From the NCBI GenBank assembly GCA_033239125.1, contig BSWB01000001.1, positions 168,477,481 through 168,541,480 of the forward strand: 64,000 nt of DNA, written 5' to 3'. The notes under the pieces were generated by a model. It was not told the origin of the DNA. It saw only the letters and a list, made by a program, of their open reading frames with translations, and ran no database searches. The DNA is from Fagopyrum homotropicum. Its lineage: Eukaryota; Streptophyta; Magnoliopsida; Caryophyllales; Polygonaceae. Position numbers and translations under genes: made by a program. Below are positions 33,245 to 44,608 of this stretch, in pieces; positions within the stretch are counted from its first letter, which is position 1, and every line of letters begins with the position of its first letter.

Positions 33245-33332
33245 GAGTAGAGATGACATTCATTTTGGAGTTAAATGCGGAATAAAAAAAAAAGAGTAGA
33301 GATGACATTCATTTTGGAGTTAAATGCGGAAT
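33245..33332. repeat. 39-bp direct duplication separated by an A run
   Basis: The stretch starting GAGTAGAGATGACATTC and ending GCGGAAT occurs at 33245-33283 and again at 33294-33332, with ten A between. The first copy directly follows the poly(A) tail of LINE 3. Confidence 0.9.
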
Positions 33333-34586
33333 GGGTCGAACCCAAACTTCGCAGGTCACTTGGTAATTAGTGTTAGAGATCAAGAAAATATAGTGTGTTT
33401 AAATTTTCGAAGAAAAACTATAGGTGGTTTATTTCTTGACGTCGAGAAATGTGAATGAAGAATAAGATGAAAATGGTCTAAAATAACGATCCAAACTAAA
33501 AAAAATATAGGCAATGATAAAATTAGGGGTTGGCATGGGACGAGATTGAGTCCCGTCTATTTTATATGGGACGGGCATTGGGTATTTTAGTTGAATCTCA
33601 CTGGGTTCTATCACAACTAGGATCGGAACGGGACGGGTCCAATCTCGCTTGTCCATTAATTTATTTACTGTATTTAAATTTTATACTTTATACACAAAAG
33701 TATTTATATATATCGTACTTAAAACAAAAATACATTAAAGTTTTCAAATATCCATAATAAAAGACATCTAAATGAATTTTGGTCATTTGTCAATTTTGAA
33801 GGTTTAACCAACATGGTTTATTTTCTAAAATTTATACATAACTATATAATACTTATATAAGTATATAAGTACTGCTTAAGTATTTTATTTATATATATTA
33901 TTTAATGTTTTTATATATTATTTTAAGTTAAAAACTTTAATATACACGGGAGGTGACGAACCTAATGTGATGAAGAGGTTTAACCTCATATCCTGTCCCG
34001 GATAGTTTTTGGCGAACGGGTTCTGGACGAGATTTCTAACTTTAAATAAAATCCCGTCGAAAACGAGACGGGATCAGAATTGATAGGGTTTGTACCAACC
34101 TCGAGATAAAACCACATTTTCTATGATACTTAATACTTATTAATATAATCACTGCTAAAAATATTTTACCATTATTCTCTATTGGAATGCACAATGAGAG
34201 GAAAAGAAAAAAGAAAGAATTGGCAAGAAAGTGACATTACTTTTTTGATTTTGTATATTGATCCCTTATACTTTAATACAGAAAAAAGGCTAAATAAAAT
34301 GGTTACTCATAATAGTTACTCCAGAGGAGTCACACCTCAAAACTCTCTCTCCCGTATTGAAATGATGGGTGGGTGAAATTTTAAATTTTGACATGTTATA
34401 TGACATTATTTTAGGCATTCCTTCTCATTCCCACACAAGTCTCTCTCCTCACTTTCTTTCTTCTTCAACTGGGCTCGCTGGAGACGAATCGGGGGGCCAC
34501 TCTCCGTTCGTTGCCCCGCCTATCTATCGCCTTAACTGCCTCCGTCCTCGTCGTAGTTGTTACATTCGTGCCTCGCGATAGGAACT
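33333..34586. other. AT-rich spacer with GGGACGGG-type repeats
   Basis: At about 33530-33640 and 33990-34070 there are clusters of GGGACGGG/CCCGTC words in opposite orientations flanking very AT-rich DNA, which suggests a decayed foldback element of the same type as at 20940-21050. A pyrimidine-rich stretch near 34430-34470 precedes the gene fragment at 34587. No full gene is seen. Confidence 0.4.
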
Positions 34587-34745
34587 TTGGAGACCTTTGA
34601 CAGCGGCATCGTCTTCCAAATCGAGCCGTTTGAAGATGGCCGACAGAGGTGCCTCCTCTTCGATGCTGATTTCTTAGCCAAGACCTCCAATGTCTTCCTC
34701 GTTGACCACGCCTGGACTTTTTGCCTCTCTAACGCCCCCAAATAG
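34587..34745 (+). pseudogene. Fragment resembling the N-terminus of a TTLL12-type tubulin-tyrosine ligase-like protein
   Basis: About 50 codons starting ETFDSGIVFQIEP and containing EDGRQRCLL and VFLVDHAWTF resemble, from memory, the N-terminal region of plant TTLL12-like proteins. The frame stops at TAG 34743-34745. The following ~100 bp, with DNAWLQRAM in another frame, do not continue it convincingly. No introns, ligase domain or start context are seen, so this is best read as a captured or retained fragment. Confidence 0.45.
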
Positions 34746-36262
34746 GGTTCATTCTCTTCGATTCTATTTTCAAAGGTTACGATACTCTTTTTTTGCTTGA
34801 AATTAGGGACAACGCTTGGCTTCAGAGAGCAATGACACAAAGAGAAGGGGAGGGCGGATTAGGAAGAAAAAAAATAGCGCCCAAAAGACGCTCTCTTCCT
34901 ACCTTCCACCACAAGTTGTCACCTCCTATGAGCAGATCTTGGCGCTGCCGTCCACCTCCGGCCACCACTTGCATGCCGCCCGACTTCCTCGCCACCAGGA
35001 ACACACCGCCTCCTCCCTCCGTCCATTTTCCTAGCCTTGGTTTTGCCTATGGCCTTATCCCCAAGTCTATCCGATCAGTGGCCACCTCCTTTCCACCACG
35101 ACGGTCTCCACTGAATCTTTCAATTCTCAACCTCAATTTTCCCCTCTTAATATAAAAGTAGATGGAAAATTGATATAGTGATAATGAGTTTCCTTTGAAA
35201 CTCCTTGAACAAACTCGACTTTGCTTCTGAAATTGCTACCAAAATCAAGAGTTTTCTTTGAAACTCTTTGAACATACTTTGCTTTTGAAACTACCACACA
35301 AGCACGATTTTCCTTTGAAACTCTTTGAACAAACTCCAACTTCCTTTTGAAATTGCTACCGAAAACACGAGTTTCTTTTGAAACTCTTTGAACAAACTCA
35401 GACTTGCTTCTAAAGTTGATGCTGGAATTGGCTTCACTACTAAGACTTTGCTTTATCTGAATCCCATTACAAACCAAAAAAACTCATACGCTTGTTATTT
35501 TATTCAATAAAGAGCTTTCTAAAAAATTGAATCCAAATGTTAAGGATTTTAAAAGTTCTCAGACAATATCACCATCTCTATATTGTCGATCAAAATATAA
35601 AAAATCTCAATCCGAAAAATGAATAATCAGCTTTAAAAGGGTGTAGTTTTTTTTTTTTCACTTTCAAATCACCCAATTAACCGTGAAAGTAATTTTAGAC
35701 TAAGAATCAAGATAAGTTATGAAAAACCTTCTCACAACAATAGAAATTAACAATGAAAAAAAAAAGAATTGTGTTTTGAGAAAAATTCATCTTTTATTTA
35801 TAAGGTTGGAAGAAAATTTAGAGGGATAACTTTTTCCTTATCTTCTCTCGTTTTTTTTCCTTCTGTTTTTGTCTTTCACATTCGTTTTTTTAATCTCATT
35901 GGCTTCTCCTTCTGTTTTATTTTTCATATATGTTTTTTTTCAATTTGTGTTACCGTGTGTGCTTTTTTATATTTCTTTTGTTATAGTTGTAGTCTTCTTT
36001 AACCAGACGCGTTTTTCAAATCTATTTTCTTACAACGAAAACATGAGGTCTTTGAAATTTTTTAGAGTTATTTTTGTGCTCTTTTCAGTTGTTTGTGTGT
36101 CTAGTTGAGTTTGATCTTTGATTTTGACCTTCTTTGTTGAAAGTCTATCTTATAATCAAATGTTCTTTTTTTAAATATATTAAGCCGTTTTCGCAAATCG
36201 TTTTTTTTTATATCAATCTCCTTATCTTTTTGTTTTATTTAATTATATCTCTTTTTCTTTTA
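34746..36262. other. Spacer with tandem repeat; no intact gene
   Basis: A proline-rich open frame (34793-35155) shows no recognisable domain. The 63-bp tandem repeat at 35185-35430 is listed separately. After 35480 the sequence is A/T rich with long T runs. Confidence 0.4.
35185..35430 (-). repeat. Four-unit tandem repeat of about 63 bp, open on the minus strand
   Basis: The word TTTGAAACTCTTTGAACAAA recurs four times with spacing near 57-63 bp. On the minus strand the array lies inside an uninterrupted 114-codon frame (35133-35477). The units read FVQRVSKETRVFGSNFKRKLE, FVQRVSKENRACVVVSKAK, YVQRVSKKTLDFGSNFRSKVE and FVQGVSKETHYHYIN. Units of 21, 19 and 21 codons keep frame. No family is recognised, and no promoter or partner exons were identified. 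Confidence 0.8.
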
Positions 36263-37270
36263 GAGAAAATTATCTAAACAATACCCTATCTTTTAGGCTG
36301 ACTAAATTTTAGTATCCCATCCTTTTAACTATTAGAACGGTACCTCATTTACTGAGCCCGACCAAAGTTTAATACCTAGGTTACTGTTCATCTGTTAAAT
36401 TCAAAGAACGGCGTTAATTTTCAGGGGCAAAATTGTCCACTCCAAAATAAACCCTAATTTATGTCTCCTTTCTCCTTTCCCCCCTTTCTCTCTTAAATCT
36501 TTGTGCTCTTCCACCATGGAATTCATATCCATAACATCTCACTCATTTCGAATCCAAAAGATGGGGTGTTGCTGGTGTTAATTCACATCCAGATCATAGA
36601 TGCTTATGTAATAGTAGAATCAATCATGGGAATACTAAAGCAGAAGAGTTCAAGGATGGTTCTCAATGGTTGCTGGTGTTTTTTTGTTGTTCGAGTCAAT
36701 AGACTATGTCACATCTCCATAAGCTCTCTTTCAATAGATCAATTATGCTGGTGTTTTTTTTTGTTGTTTGATGTTTTGATCAGTCACTCCTAACCGGCGG
36801 AGACATCAAGCTTGACAACAACCGCTCGAACCGGCGAATCGTTCGTTGTCTTGTTGATTTCATTGCAGCCAGCAGTGAGGCGCTCGATTCTGCCTTGGCT
36901 CCGCCATCTCTAGTTGCTAAGGTCCCCAAACTACACCAGCCAGAATGAAGCAGTTCAACATTATAGAAAAAAAATGCAAAGAAGAAACAATATGTAAGAG
37001 ATCGAAAGAATCAACGGAAAGATTACACAGTTCTGTGAAGGCGAGAGATGAGAGAATTTTTTTTAGAAATTTGTGGCTTAGGGTTTATGTGAAATTGGAC
37101 TATTTTACCCCTAAGATTAAACATAGTTCTTTGAATTTAACGGATGAACAGTAACATAGGTATTAAAATTTGGTCGGGCTCAGTAGATGAGAAACCGTTC
37201 TAATAGTTAAAATGACGGGGTATTAAAGTTTAGTCAACCTAAAAGTGGGGTACTGTTTAGATAATTTTTC
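36263..37270. mobile_element. Mutator-like foldback element with ~200-bp terminal inverted repeats
   Basis: The left arm (36263 to about 36463) and right arm (about 37077 to 37270) are inverted copies. Both contain ATTATCTAAACA, TTTTAACTATTAGAACGG and ACTGAGCCCGACCAAA. Flanking 9-bp words TTTCTTTTA (36254-36262) and TTTCTCTTA (37271-37279) match at 8 of 9 positions, as expected for a Mutator-type target duplication. The ~600-bp interior encodes no transposase. It contains sequence of gene-like composition around 36780-36940, which may be captured host DNA. Non-autonomous. Confidence 0.8.
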
Positions 37271-38563
37271 TTTCTCTTATACCTCTATTCTTCGGCCTTG
37301 TTTAAAATTTCTCTCAAAAACTTACTTATATGAACAATTGAAAGATTGAACCATCATTTTGACTCAAAATCTATATTTTGACCCTAAACCAACTTGTAAC
37401 TAAAAATAATTTATTTACGCCACACCTTTAATTTAAGGGAAAGAACAACATGAAGAAGAGCGAAAAGTCTTGGTTTGTTTAAGTCGTATGTACTATCTAA
37501 ACAAGATGGAGTAATAGGGTATACTCTTTGAACAATCTTAAGAGCAAGGATATGCGAATCTCTTATATCATATACTTTTTTTCTAGCCATTCTCGAACAA
37601 TTGAATATACTCCTTTAACAATCTCGAGTAACCAATTATTTTTTTGAACAATCTTGAACGGCTTATGCTCATATGAACAATCTTGAGTGTAATGCTCTAA
37701 TATCTAACTATGTGTGGTATAGTTATCTTCCTAGTGCCTCCCCAACTAATTTATGGATTTTTTGAAGATTTTAGGAAATGCAAACGCTTGTTTTGATGTC
37801 CCTCTTTGCCTTGATCCACTTGCGAACAATATCCTTTCAACAAAGCTCCACCTCTATATTTGAGATCTATCGACCCTACTGATAGAGGTGAATATTTGTC
37901 GATTTTCATGGAACTAAAATTGAAATTTTCAATATTTTTGTAAAGAAAAGTTGTTTGAACTTTTGAAAAAGCGTTAAACTTTGGACAAACATCTCGTAAT
38001 TTATGAACAACGACATTGGTCACTACCTATGAAATTTGTTTTCTCAACCAAAGTCATAAATTCCGACATTTTTGTTCTATGGAATTTGATTAGAATAAAG
38101 TTTTTAACCGATAAACTTGAAAATCAGAACGAATTCTTCTTATTTGAACCAATCATTAAAGTTGTGAACTAGTTTGAGCGAAAAGCTCCTTATGAATAAG
38201 TTTATAAGTTTCGGTAAATCTTGACATGTTCTTGTTTAAAGTCGTACCTGAATTACGGCCGTGATGACGTATTTTCGGTTTTCTTTTGATGGAGGCTTTT
38301 CCCCGAATTCTGGGCTTTCACTTTCCAAGAGTTTGTTTTCAAGCGCTAAGCTTTGTCATCATTCTTCCCTTTGCTTACCTTGTATCCAAAAAAAATAAAA
38401 ATTGTTTATAAACTAAAAACCTGATGGTGAATTTATGAAATCCAAACACAACCCTAGTCTACCAAAGCACAGAGGGAAAACAAATCGATTTGGTCCGCTA
38501 CAGAGCAATTCATAGGAGCTCAAAGCATACAAAGTTAACTCCAATAGAGCAGAGGTTAACACA
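37271..38563. other. AT-rich spacer and promoter side of PDIL5-1
   Basis: Several TGAACAATC words recur between 37340 and 37690. The last ~150 bp before 38564 should hold the promoter and leader of PDIL5-1. No other gene is seen. Confidence 0.45.
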
Positions 38564-40968
38564 ATGGGAAAATCCAATTCCTTTGTTGTCTCGCTATCTG
38601 TTCTTCTACTTGTGTCATTTCTGATAGCTTCCAGTGCTGATGTCATCACCCTAACGGAGGACACTTTCTCCGACAAGGTTGGTTTTCGTCTCCAAAACCC
38701 TAATTTCATTTTGATCTATTAGGTCTAGGTTTTCATGCCAACTTCTCAATTGACAGTTTTCCGGATCAATCTTAATCGAAATTTTGATTACCTACCAATC
38801 CTCCGATGAATGTCAGAACGGGAAATATTGATTTCCCGTAGATCGTCAATTAAAGGGTGCTACTTGTGTTTGTGGTTTGAGCAATAGGTTGGTTAAAATC
38901 CGATTGAAAAATTTGCTTATGTTTGATATCGTCAGTTTTTCTATTGTGAAGTTGTTGACTTTTGCCCCAAAATTTTACCAGTATATTAGCCTCTGTTATT
39001 GTATCAAGCTTTTGGCCGAGGATGAATTGGTCTATTATATACTAATGGTTCAAAACTTTGTCGTTAAGCATGTGCTATTGTGCCGCAAGTTAGATTTTTT
39101 CAAAAAAATTGAATTGTTCGGTAGTTAGAGACGTATCTTTTATACTTATTTTCTTCAACACATTGAAGTTTATATGTAAAAACTTAGCACTTGCTTTAGA
39201 TCCAACCTATTTCCTGTAGTATAAATTATGATGGCACGGTACTGAACTGCTTCAATATGTGACATTGTCAGTCCCATAGAAATATTTTAGAGTCTCCAAG
39301 TTATGAAGGATTAGGTAAGGTGTTAAAAGAGTGATTTGCAATCATGAGCCTGATTTTTTCTCTATCTTCCATGACAACCATCACTTTATAATATGTATCG
39401 AAGATTACTTTTGATGCTCTGTCCAAATCTATACATCGATGTATAGATTTGATAACCTTACATTCTAGTTGTGGTGGATAAGCTGTTGATCCGCAATACA
39501 GCTAAGGGTAATAATAGCTTTTAAGGATGCTTTCTTTGGGGTAATTAGCCAATTTTATTGGTTGTGACCATCTACATGCATGTTGCAACAATCAAAATGA
39601 GTTTCCAAGTGATTTTTTTTCCTGTGACTATGCATGTGAGAAACTCCACTCTTCATGTTAAATGTAAATCTCCTCGCAAGATTTAGGATATACGTAGTAG
39701 CCAGAGTTGTATACAATAGTAGGTTTTTTCTGAAAAATTTTGGTACATAACAAATGTGTCCATTAGATCTTGATGAATTATTTTATAAGCAATTGACAGT
39801 AGTTATATGAATATTTTTAGCTACAGCGTACTGATTATGGAGTTTCTCTACTTTTCTATGTTGAGCTCCATATGCCTCTCTAAAACCATGCTACTATTTA
39901 CTAACCAGTTTGATAAAGGAGAGAATTGGTCTTCACTCTACACCTATAAAGGTAATAAATGCTGTGTCAAAAGCATTGCTGTGTACTACAGCAATCGAAA
40001 AGCTTGTGATGTTGTGGCCTGTTGATTGTATAACTGATGCACGTTATTGCACTCAGATTACTGTAATTAGCAAACAATCAGTGTTGTTCGTTTTTAAGGC
40101 TTCCCTTGTTGCACCAGCATGGACTTACCTATGGTCCACTGTTAAAATAACATTGTCTAAAAACTAGAATGTTGAGTTATTTAACAGAAGAGCAGGCGAG
40201 CCAGAGTGTGTTCTAGTTATAGGTATCTGTATCATTTCTTCGCAGCAAACAGACATTAAAAATATCCTTGTTTTGTTTTCTCAGATAAAGGAGAAGGATA
40301 CGGCATGGTTCATACTGTTCAGTGTCCCTTGGTGTAAGCACTGGTAATGCAATTTTTTTTTGCAGTGAGCTTTTAAGTAGTTGGTTTATATATAGATAAA
40401 GTAGGAATCCTTAATACATGTCCTCTATAAACTTTGTGATTTTCAGTAAAAACATGGGTTCTTTGTGGGAGGACTTTGGTAAGGCAATGGAGGGGGAGGA
40501 TGAGATAGAGGTTGGACAAGTTGACTGTATAGTCAGTAAACCTGTCTGTTCTAAAGTTGATATTCATTCATACCCTACATTCAAGCTGTTTTATAATGGA
40601 GAAGAGGTTGCAAGATATAAAGGTAAAAACTCTTGATTTTACTTTTTTACATATCAGCATAGCGTATTCATTCTAGCCACTATGGAAGTCTTATTACAAC
40701 TAGTTCACTTAATGAATCACTTACATCAATTGTGATCCCAAGGGAAAGGAAGCAATTTCCAAAGGCTTCGAAAACCTTGTCTCATTCTGTGCCTTATGTC
40801 AGTTATTGTTGGGCATGTGTGTTTGCTTTGAATTGGTAAATTTCCCTTGCTGACATCTGTTATAAAAATCGTTCAGGGGCAAGAGATGTGGAGTCTCTGA
40901 AGGCATTCGTTGTGGAAGAAACAGAGAAAGCAGCAGCAAAAGCGCAAGAAGTTGACAGAGATTTGTGA
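38564..40968 (+). CDS. PDIL5-1: Protein disulfide isomerase-like 5-1
   Basis: A single-thioredoxin-domain oxidoreductase of the ER secretory path, 146 aa, the usual length of this subfamily. Exons are 38564-38677, 40285-40343, 40447-40622 and 40877-40968, all GT-AG with matching phases. The first intron is 1.6 kb. An N-terminal signal peptide (SVLLLVSFLIASSA) covers about residues 1-25. The redox site is CKHC (C55-K-H-C58), in WCKHCKNMG, not the classical CGHC; CKHC is normal for PDIL5-1. The codon of C58 is split between exons 2 and 3. The cis-proline is P101 in YPTFKLF. The C-terminus ends EVDRDL, which only loosely resembles a KDEL signal, so ER retention is uncertain. Confidence 0.96.
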
Positions 40969-41809
40969 TTTCACCCTTTCTGTGGAGATTTGATGAGGGA
41001 CAGGGAGGTTTCATTTCTACAGCACATGAGTAGTTATTACTTATTAGAGGAAGTCTCTCTCTCCAATCCATATGAGTTCAGTTCAAATTGATGATTCCTT
41101 ATCAAGATGAGAACCTTTTGGTTTTATTTAAGCCATTTTTTACGCTCCAAGCCAACATTTTTGTCTCTCTCTTAAGCTGCTGAGATCTAGTACCCAATTT
41201 CATTATTTTCTTCTCTTAAGTTGTTGAGGTCGAGGACACAATTTCTCTATTTTCATGATTTTTCTCAATTTCTTTATTTTCATAATTGTTTGTTTTCATT
41301 CTAAACTTCACCGTACGCCTGAGGACTGGTCATTCTTCCTATACATCAACAAAACTAGAAAAACGGTACACAGTTTTTATCTGAAGTCTGAACCAACCGA
41401 CAGAAGGGAACGAGTATTTCAATTGTTTAATTTTTCTGGAAGTAAATGTATCCAAATATTTTGTAAATGTTAAAAAAGTTAGTCTGCAAGTATCTCTATA
41501 AGTTGTATAGAGAAACCAATCGATATTAGTAGGTAAGGAGATATTTCATTTGTTTAATTTTTCTGAAAGTAGATTTATCGAAAAATTTTGTAAACTTGAA
41601 AAAAATTAGCCTGAAAGTAATCTCTATAAGCTATATAAGTTTTTTTTTTTCCTGTTCTCTGGTTTGTGAAACACAACCAAAACTTGGGATAAGCTGAATA
41701 CCAGCAGGAATTCTAAATTTCTGAATGACAACCGGAAACTTATCTATGCCTCTGATAACGTTTGACGAAAAAGCAGAAACAAGTAATAGTAAACATAATA
41801 CAAACAATC

Positions 41810-41925
41810 TGCGGCTTTTCTGAGGAGGGAGGTCTTGGTTTCAAGGAAATTCTCTCATGGAACAAAGTTTGCCTGGCAAAACTAGTTTATGATCTGGATT
41901 CGCCCAACCACCGACTGGCTTCATT
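41810..41925 (+). pseudogene. Short LINE reverse-transcriptase fragment
   Basis: A translated stretch reads SEEGGLGFKEILSWNKVCLA followed by KLVYDL. This is the thumb-to-zf-RVT segment found in plant LINE ORF2, with EEGGLGF in place of RGGLGL. Nothing on either side extends it. It was recognised by pattern only. Confidence 0.6.
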
Positions 41926-42059
41926 CAAATATTCTCAAAGATCATTCCATTTGGTCCTTCACCTGAAGCTATAAGCACAGTTTCGTGTGGGGACAGATCC
42001 TCAAAAATAGGGATGATATCAACCATGAATGGAGCCAATTTCATCACCAACTCTTCAAA

Positions 42060-42436
42060 TTCCGATGGTAAATTCTCTACTACAACTGAGTATAATCTCT
42101 GCTGGAAGCCATCTTCCCCTAGTACTCCTTTTCCTCCTAGCACCATCAGGAGGGGATTGTGTATCCCTAAATGCATGAGTAGCAACTCATCGTATCATCA
42201 ATGCTACGATGAGGATCATCGTTGAGTCTCATCTACCTGTCTGTTCTAAAGTTGATATTGTCATGGTAAATTCTCTACTACAGCTGCGTATAATCTCTGC
42301 TGGAAGCCATCTTCCCCTAGTACTCCTTTTCCTCTTAGCACCCTCAGGAGGGGACTGTGTGTATCCCTAAATGCATACTCCTTTTCCTCTTAGCACCATC
42401 AGGAGGGGACTGTGTGTATCCCTAAATGCATGAGTA
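42060..42436. repeat. Segment present as two long copies plus one partial copy
   Basis: A ~115-bp unit starting GGTAAATTCTCTACTACA and ending ATCCCTAAATGCAT occurs at about 42068-42177 and 42265-42376. Its last ~55 bp occur again at about 42377-42431. Between copies one and two lies a 25-bp identity to PDIL5-1 exon 3 (42235-42259). Confidence 0.85.
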
Positions 42437-42810
42437 GCTTTGATGATATTGTTAGCACATGTGCTCACAGTATCATCAAGCGACATAAAAGCTCCTTGGG
42501 CAAGTTGCCCCTCCAAGCTCCTTGGGCAAAAGTTGCCTCTCTTCTAGTTACTAATATAAAATCCTTTAAAAAAAAAAATAATACAAACACAGATTTATAA
42601 GGTCTTAAAAACATAACTTCTGGCGAAAGAGGGTAGTCTTGAATAATAAAACGATAATACGCTCAAACCATGTTCATATGATCAAATTATGGAAAACAAA
42701 AATGACCGACAAATATAAAAAACGGAATGAAAAGCCTTGTCCAAACTACCCAACAGCAAACTAAAATAAAACAACTTGAAGATAATAAAAACCAGAGGCA
42801 CAACACCACC

Positions 42811-44234
42811 TCACTTGGCACCCTTCTTGACAGCTGCCTTGGTCACCTTGGCACCAGTTGGGTCCTTCTTGTCAACACTCTTGATGACACCGACTGCAAC
42901 AGTCTGACGCATGTCCCTGACGGCAAAACGACCAAGTGGTGGGTATTGAGCAAAGGTCTCGACCACCATAGGCTTAGACGGAAGCATCTTGACGAATCCA
43001 GCATCACCGTTCTTCAAGAACTTGGGCTCCTTCTCCAGCTCCTTACCAGACCTTCTGTCAATCTTGGTCACCAGCTCGGCAAACTTGACAGCGATGTGGG
43101 AAGTATGGCAATCGAGCACTGGTGCATACCCAGCACCAATCTGGCCAGGGTGGTTCATGATGATGACCTGAGATACGAAGCTCTCAGTTCCCTTGGCAGG
43201 GTCATTCTTTGAGTCAGATGCAACATAACCACGCTTGAGATCCTTCACAGCAACATTCTTCACGTTGAACCCAACATTGTCACCTGGAAGAGCTTCCTGG
43301 AGAGCCTCGTGGTGCATCTCAACAGACTTAACTTCAGTGGTCAACCCAGTAGGTCCAAAGGTAACCACCATACCAGGCTTGATCACACCAGTCTCAACTC
43401 TTCCCACTGGCACCGTTCCAATACCACCAATCTTGTACACATCCTGGAGTGGAAGACGGAGTGGCTTGTCTGAGGGCCTCTTGGGCTCATTGATCTGGTC
43501 AAGAGCCTCAAGAAGGGTTGGACCCTTGTACCAGTCGAGGTTGGTTGACCTCTCAATCATGTTGTCGCCCTCAAAACCAGAGATGGGAACGAATGGGATT
43601 TTCTCAGGGTTGTATCCAACCTTCTTCAAGTAAGAAGCAACTTCCTTGGTGATTTCCTCAAACCTAGCCTTGGAGTACTTGGGTGTGGTGGCATCCATCT
43701 ACTCAAACACATAAAACATTAGAAACAGTTTCACCACAACATTTAAATCAGACTAAAAGATCGTAAACACACCTTGTTACAACAGCAAATCATTTGCTTG
43801 ACACCAAGGGTGAAAGCAAGCAAAGCATGCTCACGGGTCTGACCATCCTTGGAAATACCAGCTTCGAAACCACCAGTGGTGGAGTCAATGATGAGGACGG
43901 CACAGTCAGCCTGGGAGGTACCAGTAATCATGTTCTTGATGAAATCACGATGTCCAGGGGCATCGATGACAGTGCAGTAGTACTTGGTAGTCTCAAACTT
44001 CCACAACGCAATGTCAATGGTGATACCACGCTCACGCTCAGCCTTGAGTTTGTCCAACACCCATGCGTACTTGAAGGACCTCTTGTTCATCTCAGCAGCT
44101 TCCTTCTCGAATCTCTCGATCACACGCTTGTCAATACCTCCAAGCTTGTAGATCAAGTGACCGGTGGTGGTCGACTTTCCAGAGTCGACGTGGCCAATAA
44201 CCACGATGCTGATATGAATCTTCTCTTTCCCCAT
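42811..44234 (-). CDS. EF1A: Translation elongation factor eEF1A
   Basis: This GTPase delivers aminoacyl-tRNA to the ribosome A site in the cytosol. The protein is 449 aa from two coding exons, 43773-44234 and 42811-43698, with a 74-bp intron placed exactly within the NKMD motif (NK before, MD after). GTP-binding motifs are complete: GHVDSGKS at 14-21, DAPGH at 91-95, NKMD at 153-156 and ISGFEGD near 193. Domains II and III follow, with GRVETGVIKPG and the basic C-terminus KVTKAAVKKGAK. The start MGKEKIHISIVVIGH is the invariant one. A leader exon (from about 44969 upward) and a leader intron (44244-44968), as is typical for plant eEF1A genes, precede the ATG. The gene looks intact. The open frames on the opposite strand are antisense shadows. 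Confidence 0.98.
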
Positions 44235-44608
44235 ATTGATGCACTACAAATGCAACCCACAACTAATCATCAGTTCTATTACAACACATGATATCCAGTG
44301 ATTATTCAAACTACTAACAAATCAGTAAAACAAGTATCTATAAATATGAGGCAAACAGGCATAAAGAAGAAATTACCTAGTCCAAACCCAGAGAAAGTAA
44401 GCCAGACAACAAATACTGCATTCAGATACGATACAACGAAAAATAGGACAATTGATCCTATCAGTAAATGAAAGGCATGAGGCTAATAAAAGCACAGAGA
44501 AACGGGAGCTTTGATTCGAAAAAACTTTGGTTACTCTGTAGAAATCGTGCGTTAAAACATAGTTGAAATCAAATACAATACACATCGAAATACATATGGA
44601 AATAAGGG

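Larger units (their letters stand above)
40969..42810. other. Spacer between PDIL5-1 and eEF1A with fragments and duplications
   Basis: PDIL5-1 3' untranslated region lies first. Near 41405-41660 an AT-rich word (AGTATCTCTATAAG type) occurs twice. A LINE fragment (41810-41925) and repeated segments (42060-42436) follow. The stretch next to 42811 is the eEF1A 3' untranslated region. A minus-strand frame at 41925-42185 is open, but I recognise no domain in it. Confidence 0.45.

Noticed and set aside
35185..35430. Possible CRISPR-like array
   Set aside because: Repeats and spacers are both similar from unit to unit, and the DNA is plant nuclear. It is an ordinary tandem repeat.
41925..42185. 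86-codon minus-strand frame downstream of PDIL5-1
   Set aside because: It reads like ordinary protein, but I recognise no family. It overlaps repeated DNA whose other copies do not keep the frame, so coding is not supported.
42727..44291. Several open frames on the plus strand across eEF1A (42727-43212, 43235-43633, 43794-44291)
   Set aside because: They are exact antisense shadows of the conserved eEF1A coding exons, with no domain of their own.
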